A DNA stretch of 10,747 bases, taken from a bacterium (GTDB lineage Bacteria > Patescibacteriota > Microgenomatia > Woykebacterales > RBG-16-39-9b). This document shows, piece after piece, positions 5,554-10,747 of this stretch (position 1 is its first letter; the number at the start of each line of letters is the position of its first letter). The DNA lies in NCBI GenBank assembly GCA_030690175.1, contig JAUYHE010000045.1:1-10747 (forward strand). The letters run 5' to 3'. The notes under the pieces are model-generated. The model saw only the letters and a list, made by a program, of their open reading frames with translations. It made no database searches and was not told the origin of the DNA. The translations under genes and the position numbers were made by a program.

Positions 5554-7464
5554 TCAATTTTTATGATTGAGGTACCAATCAAAAATCTGTTTTGCTACCG
5601 GAGCCGCTTGCTCACTACCGTGGCCGGCGTTTTCTAGCTGAACTGTGACGACGATTTGTTTCTCTTTAGCTACCGGCTCGTACGGAGCAAAAGCCGTGTA
5701 CCAGGCGTGAGGTACCTCTTGGCCACTTTCGGCGGTACCGGTTTTTCCAGCAGATTTTATGTTGAAGCTGCCAAAAAGCCAACCCACGTTACCATCACCG
5801 ATTGTATCTTGGTAAAGACCCTCCCGTACGGTGTCGATCGTTTCTTTTTTCAAAAAATTACTTTTTTCTACCTTTGGAATATTTGTTTTTAAAATTGTCG
5901 GTGTGATCAGTCTACCGCCATTGGCAAAAACAGCCGTCACACGGGTTAGCTGCAGCGGACTCACCAGCAAATCGCCTTGACCGATACTTAAGTTTAACGT
6001 TTCTCCCGGATACCAAGGTTCGCCTTTGGTAGCAATTTTCCACTCCGCGTCTGGGACGAGGCCGGCTGTTTCGCCTGGAAGTTCTACACCGGTTTTTGCA
6101 CCCAATCCAAAGAGTCGAGCGTATTTTTGAATGGTTTTTTCCCCAACCACTTGTCCTAATCTAAAAAAGAACGTGTCTGTACTCCTAGCAATCGCCCGTA
6201 CCACGTTGATGGCCCCCTCGGTGCGATGGTGATCGGTCCACAGCCAGTTATTGAATATTTGATTGCCTAGGACAACATAACCAGGATCGACTATTTTTGT
6301 ATCTGGTCTGATCGCCCCTGATTCAAGTCCCGCAACGGCAGAGACCATTTTAAAAGTTGATCCCGGCGGATAGGCCGACCCGACTGCCCTGTTTAGCAAA
6401 AGGTCGTCAGGATTGCTAACTAGCGCGTTGTAGACGACGCTTGTTAATTTTTTTGAGAATATATTGTCATCATAAGAGGGTGCGGACACGAGGGCAAGAA
6501 TTTCGCCAGTACCCGGATCGGCAACGACACCACTTCCTCCTGTTGCGCCTGATTCTTTCATTTTCTTTTGGATGGCCGAGTAAACGAATTTTTGCAGGTT
6601 GATATCGATGCTGATCACAACGTCCTTGCCAGGTCTAGCTTCGCTATGAAAGATGCTCCCTTTTTTCTCTCCCGTAGCGGAAACATTGGTAAGCGTATAA
6701 CCGTTTACTCCGCGCAGAGTGTCTTCAAAGGTTGCCTCGATCCCAGCTTTACCGACTTTATCACCGACGGCGTAAGGAATAGGGCTTTCCCTATCTAAAT
6801 CGTTTTTGTCGGCTTCCCCGCTGTAACCCAAAATAGAAGCGGTAATTTCTTTAGATGGGTAGTAGCGGATTGGGCTTACCTCAAGGACTACGCCTGGCAG
6901 GCCCTTTTTTGTTGCCTCGATTATCAGCGCTTTATCGCTGGGCAAATCATTATTTAGGCTCACTCGCTCTTCCCCCGTGGTATTTAATTTTTTGGTAACT
7001 TCCTCTTCGGTGATATCTAAAATTGAAGATAATTTCTGGGCAACTGCCTTCTTTTTATCTTTTGGTACTGCTTTTGGTTCGATAAGTAAGTGGTAACCAG
7101 GCTTGTTTTGCGCTAGTACGGCGCCGTTACGATCAAAAATTGCGCCTCTTGGTGCGTGATCTACCTGCACCCTGACGTGATTGCCGGCGGCTTTACTCAA
7201 AAATATTTTTCCCTGAATTACTTGCAAATCAAAAGCACGAGCCAAAAGGATGGTAAAGCCGGCGGCGAATACAAAATAAACTGCTGCTAGTCGCCAAGCG
7301 GAAATGTTAGCACTATTTTCTTTACCGCTCCCCCCACCGGCATCTCTTTCCCAACTTGCCGCTTGAGCTAGTTCCTTAATCCCCGGAGCACCCCGTCTCT
7401 TTTTTCCAAGTTCAAGATAATCGGGAAAGACGATCCCAAAATTGGTAGTAAATTTCTTTTTCAT
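5554..7464 (-). CDS. mrdA: Penicillin-binding protein 2, elongation-specific transpeptidase
   Basis: A class B penicillin-binding protein that cross-links peptidoglycan outside the membrane as part of the elongation machinery, with RodA supplying glycan polymerisation. I start it at the ATG overlapping the mreD stop (ATGA), which suggests translational coupling; this gives 636 residues. An in-frame ATG 14 codons earlier would overlap mreD by 46 bases and is less likely. In this numbering, a single membrane helix lies at about 56-75, the pedestal/dimerisation domain contains PRGAIFDRNG (105-114), and the transpeptidase domain shows the serine nucleophile motif STFK (Ser369, Lys372), STD at 428-430 as the second motif and KTG at 574-576. 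The cytoplasmic tail before the helix is about 55 residues, long for this family and rich in Gly, Lys and Glu. It is the last gene of the mre cluster; rodA is absent. Confidence 0.95.
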   Translation of the reverse strand: MKKKFTTNFGIVFPDYLELGKKRRGAPGIKELAQAASWERDAGGGSGKENSANISAWRLAAVYFVFAAGFTILLARAFDLQVIQGKIFLSKAAGNHVRVQVDHAPRGAIFDRNGAVLAQNKPGYHLLIEPKAVPKDKKKAVAQKLSSILDITEEEVTKKLNTTGEERVSLNNDLPSDKALIIEATKKGLPGVVLEVSPIRYYPSKEITASILGYSGEADKNDLDRESPIPYAVGDKVGKAGIEATFEDTLRGVNGYTLTNVSATGEKKGSIFHSEARPGKDVVISIDINLQKFVYSAIQKKMKESGATGGSGVVADPGTGEILALVSAPSYDDNIFSKKLTSVVYNALVSNPDDLLLNRAVGSAYPPGSTFKMVSAVAGLESGAIRPDTKIVDPGYVVLGNQIFNNWLWTDHHRTEGAINVVRAIARSTDTFFFRLGQVVGEKTIQKYARLFGLGAKTGVELPGETAGLVPDAEWKIATKGEPWYPGETLNLSIGQGDLLVSPLQLTRVTAVFANGGRLITPTILKTNIPKVEKSNFLKKETIDTVREGLYQDTIGDGNVGWLFGSFNIKSAGKTGTAESGQEVPHAWYTAFAPYEPVAKEKQIVVTVQLENAGHGSEQAAPVAKQIFDWYLNHKN

Positions 7465-7802
7465 AAGGAAACAACTTTTTCTAAACCAAAGACTAGCACT
7501 TCCCAAACGATCAGAGAAGCGGCAACGAGAAATAAATGAACATCAACTCTCGCTGGTAAAAAAACTTTAGCAGCGGTGAAAAGATAAAGACTAAGCAATG
7601 TGGCCAGTAAAATCAGCCAGAGGGGTAAATTGGAAATAATTGCCAGCGTCAGGCTAAACAAGCCTACAAAAACCAAAATATTTTTTTCGGCCCTGAATAA
7701 ATACCAGAAAATGATCGCGGCGAGTCCAAAAGGAAACGGCAACAAACTTACTTGGAAAAGGGCAAAAATTATTATAAGCAAACCAAAAACAAGACTAATC
7801 AT
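7461..7802 (-). CDS. mreD: Short MreD-like rod-shape membrane protein
   Basis: A 113-residue very hydrophobic protein with about five membrane segments (roughly residues 2-17, 20-36, 42-58, 60-77 and 87-106). Sequence similarity is not obvious by eye, which is usual for MreD. The call rests on topology and on its place between mreC and mrdA, the classic mreBCD-mrdA order. MreD is thought to bridge MreC and MreB to the membrane synthases. It is shorter than the common length of about 160 residues. Its ATG follows the mreC stop by four bases with only a weak purine stretch before it, and its TGA overlaps the mrdA ATG, so it is probably translated by coupling. Confidence 0.8.
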   Translation of the reverse strand: MISLVFGLLIIIFALFQVSLLPFPFGLAAIIFWYLFRAEKNILVFVGLFSLTLAIISNLPLWLILLATLLSLYLFTAAKVFLPARVDVHLFLVAASLIVWEVLVFGLEKVVSL

Positions 7803-7806
7803 AAAC

Positions 7807-8610
7807 CTAATTTTCTATAATAAAAACGGTTTCGAGGGCCCCGTAGGGAAATAGCGGTTCCAGGGATCCCCGTTGGAACAAAGCCGCCGGGTAGTTTTTC
7901 ACTTTGCTGATCTTGCCCAACACCAGCCCTTTGGGAAAATCAGCTTCCCCTGAAGAAAATACGATTTCACCTATTTTTAATTTTTCCCCTTGCACTACTT
8001 TATCAAACACAATCTTGTTACCGAACTCTCCTACTACAATTCCCTTTACGTTACTGGCTGTTTCAGCGGGTATTTTGGTGTCTGGATCGCTTAGTAATCG
8101 CGCTGTTGCCGAGGAAAAACCCACCGAAACAATTTCACCAAGCAAAACGTCTTTTATAATCACTAAATCGCTCTTTTTGACCCCATCTCTACTTCCTTTA
8201 TTTATCAATAACTTGCTTTTTATCGCCAGCGGGTCGCCACCGATAACTTCGGCTACAAGTAGTTTTTTTTCCGTTTTTTTGGCACCGAGTTGCTCCCGCA
8301 GAGCTTTATTTTCTGTTTCAAGTTTTTTTAATCGAGCGTTCTCCGCCAATAGAACCACATTTTCGGCACGCAAATTATTTTCATTTTCCCGCAGCGCTCT
8401 TATATCTCCTAAAGTAGCCACAAAATTACTAAAGTCTTGTTTAGTTTTGTAAAGAGAGAGTTGCAGCGGAACAAAAAGCCTTTGCAGCGGTGTGTTTGAT
8501 AAGTTAATAATACCTGTTGATTCAAGTAAAAATATCGTAATTATCACTACCGATATTAGAGTGATAGCTTTCCTTTTTTCGATTATTTTTTGTAAGCCTT
8601 TGTCCGCCAG
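7807..8610 (-). CDS. mreC: Rod-shape-determining protein MreC, probable CTG start
   Basis: MreC links the cytoplasmic MreB filament to PBP2 in the periplasm or outer face. The sequence has a membrane helix, a coiled coil rich in Glu, Leu and Asn (about 67-111 in the 267-residue form) and the beta-rich MreC core with INKGSRDGV, LLSDPDTKIPA and LPKGLVLG-like GEADFPKGLVLG. The first usual start in this frame is GTG at 8547, which would begin inside the membrane helix and has no ribosome site. Reading further upstream gives ADKGLQKIIEKRKAI before LISVVIITIFLLE, a proper basic anchor plus full helix. The only sensible initiator there is CTG at 8610-8608, five bases after AGGAGG (8616-8621) that overlaps the mreB stop. 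No ATG, GTG or TTG lies between this Shine-Dalgarno and 8547. I therefore extend the gene 21 codons. The identity is sure; the start codon is inferred. Confidence 0.9.
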   Translation of the reverse strand: MADKGLQKIIEKRKAITLISVVIITIFLLESTGIINLSNTPLQRLFVPLQLSLYKTKQDFSNFVATLGDIRALRENENNLRAENVVLLAENARLKKLETENKALREQLGAKKTEKKLLVAEVIGGDPLAIKSKLLINKGSRDGVKKSDLVIIKDVLLGEIVSVGFSSATARLLSDPDTKIPAETASNVKGIVVGEFGNKIVFDKVVQGEKLKIGEIVFSSGEADFPKGLVLGKISKVKNYPAALFQRGSLEPLFPYGALETVFIIEN

Positions 8611-8615
8611 ATTTG

Positions 8616-8621
8616 CCTCCT
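8616..8621 (-). promoter_or_regulatory. Shine-Dalgarno AGGAGG deciding the mreC start
   Basis: AGGAGG on the minus strand overlaps the mreB TAG (8620-8622). Five bases separate it from CTG at 8610-8608; the next possible start in frame, GTG at 8547, is about 68 bases away. Position and strength favour initiation at CTG. Confidence 0.7.
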
Positions 8622-9693
8622 AACCAAGTTGTCGCAAACCCCCAGTGAATTTTACCCTTGAAAGTAGTTTCGGATCTTCCAGCACCTTGGTCATTCCTTT
8701 GACGACGGTGGAAAACGGTTCTTCTACCAAAATGGAAGGCATTTTTGTTTCGCGGGCCACTAGATTGGGTAACCCTTTCAGTAATGTGGAACCTCCAGTA
8801 AGGTAAATACCGTTTTCGACAATGTCGCCCACTAGTTCTGGTGGTGCCTCTTCGATTACATCTTTGAGACCCTCAACTATAGTTCGTAGGGTATTGGAAA
8901 GCGCTTCTCGGATTTCTCCAGTGCTGATTGTGACGGTTGCTGGCAGACCTGTTGCTAGATCACGGCCCCGAACAAGCATTTTCGATTCTTTACCAACCGG
9001 ATAGGCGCTACCAGCGGCTATTTTCACTTCTTCGGCAGTTCTTTCACCCAAAAGCAAGTTGTAACGCGCCCGAGCGTAAGAAATAATATCCTGATCTAGT
9101 TCGTTACCGGCAATTCTGATTGATTTACTCACTACAATACCACCTAGGGAAATAATCGCCACCTCGGTGGTACCGCCACCAATATCAACGATCATGTTTC
9201 CAATCGGTTGATCAATCGGCAGTTTAGCCCCTAAAGAAGCGGCCATGGGCTCTTCAATCAAAATTACTTCGCGCGCGCCTGCTCCAGTAGCAGCGTCACT
9301 AACCGCCCGCCTTTCCACCTCGGTGGCACCAGCGGGTATACCAATAGCTACTTTGGGCCGAGGAATTTTGGGAAAAGAAGCTGGGTTTTGGTGAATTTTA
9401 ATAATGAAATACTTGATGAGATTTTCCGCGTAATCAAAATCGTCAATCACGCCATCACGCAGTGGTCGCGCGGCCACCAAAGCCGCTGGAGTGCGGCCTA
9501 TCATTTTAGCTGCCTCGGTACCAATAGCAAAAATTTGCTTGGTTTTTTTCTGCGCCGCCACTACAGTGGGCTCGCGAATCATCACGCCTTTACCACTGAC
9601 CGCTACTTTGGTATTGGTAGTACCTAGGTCGATTGCAATATCGTGGGAAAACATCCCCCAAAAATGATCTAGTGGATTGAGATTTAGTCTCAC
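8620..9693 (-). CDS. mreB: Rod-shape-determining protein MreB (bacterial actin)
   Basis: A 357-residue actin-like ATPase that forms membrane-bound filaments and directs wall synthesis. Phosphate loop 1 is AIDLGTTNTKV (20-30), phosphate loop 2 VDIGGGTTEVAI (169-180), and the adenosine region GIYLTGGSTLLKG (295-307); EEPMAASLGA (147-156) is also typical. The frame starts with GTG at 9693, seven bases after AAGAAGGG (9701-9708). A stop lies six codons upstream, so this is the longest possible form. An ATG 13 codons later (9654) would remove LNPLDHFWG, which resembles the amphipathic membrane-binding N-terminus of many MreB proteins, so I prefer the GTG. It is the first gene of mreB-mreC-mreD-mrdA. 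Confidence 0.96.
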   Translation of the reverse strand: MRLNLNPLDHFWGMFSHDIAIDLGTTNTKVAVSGKGVMIREPTVVAAQKKTKQIFAIGTEAAKMIGRTPAALVAARPLRDGVIDDFDYAENLIKYFIIKIHQNPASFPKIPRPKVAIGIPAGATEVERRAVSDAATGAGAREVILIEEPMAASLGAKLPIDQPIGNMIVDIGGGTTEVAIISLGGIVVSKSIRIAGNELDQDIISYARARYNLLLGERTAEEVKIAAGSAYPVGKESKMLVRGRDLATGLPATVTISTGEIREALSNTLRTIVEGLKDVIEEAPPELVGDIVENGIYLTGGSTLLKGLPNLVARETKMPSILVEEPFSTVVKGMTKVLEDPKLLSRVKFTGGLRQLG

Positions 9694-9766
9694 AAGCCGG
9701 CCCTTCTTTTAGTCCAAAAAGGTACTGATACAGTTTTTCACTAGAAATCTTAACAGAAACAACTTG

Positions 9767-9795
9767 GTATTTTGCAGTGGGTCTAAAGAAGTCAA
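9767..9795 (-). promoter_or_regulatory. Weak candidate promoter of the mre operon
   Basis: TTGACT (9790-9795) is a good -35, but the hexamer 17 bases on, AAATAC (9767-9772), is a poor -10. Other candidates exist nearer the gene (TTAAGA, 17 bases, TATCAG). The mre promoter must lie between the hydrolase terminator and 9693; I cannot fix it by eye. Confidence 0.25.
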
Positions 9796-9800
9796 AGTGT

Positions 9801-9816
9801 ATGCAAAGTCTTGCAT
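9801..9816. repeat. Short inverted repeat ATGCAA-4-TTGCAT upstream of mreB
   Basis: A perfect 6-bp inverted repeat with a 4-base centre lies between the hydrolase terminator and the candidate mre promoter. It has the size of a dimer-binding operator, but no regulator is visible in the window and it may be chance. Confidence 0.35.
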
Positions 9817-9825
9817 GATTGCTTA

Positions 9826-9857
9826 TCAAAAAGAAAAACGACCCTTTCGAGTCGTTT
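9826..9857 (-). terminator. Rho-independent terminator of the hydrolase gene
   Basis: On the minus strand AAACGACTC pairs with GGGTCGTTT (nine pairs, one of them T-G) around a GAAA tetraloop (9836-9857). It is followed by a T-rich tract, TTCTTTTT. It lies about 107 bases after the hydrolase stop and cleanly separates that gene from the mre operon. Confidence 0.88.
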
Positions 9858-9964
9858 CTCCTCTCAAGAAAATTACTGGTCTTGCCGAAATAATTTGCTT
9901 GAGGAAATTAGTTCTTTAACTTCAAGAACTCCGCTATGGATTCCAACCACAGCATGAAAGACGT

Positions 9965-10702
9965 TCAAATCAATGATCTTATTACACGACTGGCTTCTAC
10001 TGGCTGTAGAATCATCCAATCGTGCCCCTCACCTTCGATGATAGTCGACTTGATTTGTATCTCCGAACATATCATAGCGCAGGCCTGAAGAGGAAAATAC
10101 TCATCGCTTTCGGCCCAAACCACGTGCGTTTCGACGTCGATCTGTCTGAGTGTTCCTAAAAGATCGCTTTCTACCGTCATCCTAAAGGTCTTTAGCATCC
10201 AGATCGGACGCCTTAAACAGTTAAGGACAAAGGTGGCTACGATCTTCATGGCCGCACGCGGTCTGTACAGGCTGCGCCAGGTTTTACGTACCGCCGCAAA
10301 GGCCCAACCAAGAGTTGAACGCTTGACGGGTGCGCCGACACTATCAACCAGGATCAGCTTGCCGACTTTTTCGGGGAAAAGCCTGGCGAACTCGATTGCC
10401 ACACCGCCACCCATGGAATGGGCGACTAATGTTGCTCTCGAGATACCAATTTCTCCCAGAAAGGCGTTTAGGAGAAATGCAAACCTCCAGAAACTCGCCC
10501 TTTTTACCTTGCCACTTCTCCCAAAACCTGGAAGGTCAGGGATGATGACGCGGCGGTCTGTCGAGAGTAGATCTCCCAACCGCTGGTATACGGATGCGCT
10601 CATCCCGTAACCGTGCAGAAGAACCACTGCAGGACTTTGTTCACTGCCTCCAGAGAGGTAATGAACGCGCAGGCCGTTAACCGAGATGGTTCGGCTTTCC
10701 AC
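9965..10702 (-). CDS. Alpha/beta-fold hydrolase
   Basis: A 245-residue soluble alpha/beta hydrolase. It has the oxyanion-side motif LLHGYGMS (28-35), PDLPGFGRSG (55-64), the nucleophile elbow AHSMGGG with Ser96, a probable acid in AESDEYFP (Asp200) and the catalytic His227 in GEGHDW. A complete catalytic triad is therefore visible. A basic helical lid region (about 125-180, many Arg, Lys and Trp) could bind a hydrophobic or anionic substrate. The substrate cannot be told from sequence; esterases, lipases, C-C hydrolases and haloperoxidase-like enzymes share these motifs. It starts with GTG, seven bases after AGGAG (10710-10714), and is ended by its own terminator. Its GC-rich codons and strong Shine-Dalgarno differ from the dprA-topA genes, so it may be an accessory gene. 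The stretch between its stop and the terminator (9858-9964) holds only a weak hairpin (AGTTCTT/AAGAACT). Confidence 0.9.
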   Translation of the reverse strand: MESRTISVNGLRVHYLSGGSEQSPAVVLLHGYGMSASVYQRLGDLLSTDRRVIIPDLPGFGRSGKVKRASFWRFAFLLNAFLGEIGISRATLVAHSMGGGVAIEFARLFPEKVGKLILVDSVGAPVKRSTLGWAFAAVRKTWRSLYRPRAAMKIVATFVLNCLRRPIWMLKTFRMTVESDLLGTLRQIDVETHVVWAESDEYFPLQACAMICSEIQIKSTIIEGEGHDWMILQPVEASRVIRSLI

Positions 10703-10747
10703 GATCTCACTCCTCTCCAGAACCCTTATTTACTTTTTCCACAGAAC

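Noticed and set aside
7465..7506. An upstream ATG extending mrdA by 14 codons
   Set aside because: It would overlap mreD by 46 bases and lacks a ribosome site. The ATGA junction at 7464-7461 is the usual coupled arrangement.
7904..8452. A 182-codon plus-strand frame opposite mreC
   Set aside because: It is fully antisense to a clear mreC, serine- and leucine-rich as shadows of Glu/Lys-rich coiled coils are, and has no ribosome site.
9590..9829. A minus-strand frame starting at ATG just after the hydrolase terminator and overlapping mreB
   Set aside because: It runs out of frame into the conserved mreB phosphate loop and shows no family features. The mreB frame explains the DNA better.
9908..9955. 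A 15-codon minus-strand frame after the hydrolase stop
   Set aside because: Too short, no Shine-Dalgarno, and it ends in a weak hairpin; nothing supports translation.
1..10747. A new defence, mobile or biosynthetic system
   Set aside because: No transposase, integrase, nuclease cluster, CRISPR repeat, reverse transcriptase or modular enzyme is present. The genes are mainly wall-elongation, DNA-processing and ion-transport genes in common orders.

Overview
The window is a chromosomal stretch from a bacterium that builds a rod-shaped peptidoglycan wall. Every gene I trust is read from the minus strand, so transcription runs from high to low coordinates. TGA and TAG both act as ordinary stops (TGA ends mrdA, mreD, the hydrolase and the CorC-like gene; TAG ends mreB and mreC), so the code is standard. 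The compact layout, short MreD, degraded TopA zinc ribbons, low-complexity microrepeats inside housekeeping genes and several starts without a Shine-Dalgarno suggest a Candidate Phyla Radiation (Patescibacteria) genome, perhaps Microgenomates-like. This placement is an inference, not something the sequence proves.

Layout in transcription order: (1) an alpha/beta hydrolase (10702-9965) with its own strong Shine-Dalgarno and a clear GAAA-tetraloop terminator (9826-9857). (2) The rod-shape operon mreB-mreC-mreD-mrdA (9693-5554), with gaps of a few bases or a 4-bp ATGA overlap. mreC appears to start at a CTG codon just after an AGGAGG that overlaps the mreB stop. (3) dprA (5437-4352), with a perfect TATAAT seven bases before its ATG, as in a leaderless mRNA. 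(4) A 209-bp gap holding back-to-back promoter-like sequences and a possible tiny plus-strand ORF. (5) An unrecognised 106-residue protein (4118-3798) with promoter, Shine-Dalgarno and terminator of its own. (6) topA (3709-1589), whose -35 lies in the U-tract of the preceding terminator, followed after 17 bases by a CNNM/CorC-type gene (1571-336). (7) The start of a membrane-anchored coiled-coil gene that leaves the window at base 1.

Functionally, MreB filaments, the MreC/MreD membrane linkers and the PBP2 transpeptidase form the core of the elongation machinery. The partner glycosyltransferase RodA is not in the window. DprA (loading of RecA on incoming single-stranded DNA) and TopA (relaxation of negative supercoils) are DNA-processing genes often found close together. 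The CorC-like protein is a probable divalent-cation transporter.

I see no mobile element, CRISPR array, tRNA, rRNA or dedicated defence system. The most unusual signals are a 7-bp repeat family that produces a QRPxTS peptide in both TopA and DprA, other repeat patches inside topA, the CTG start of mreC, and the contrast between starts without Shine-Dalgarno in some housekeeping genes and strong Shine-Dalgarno starts in the accessory genes.
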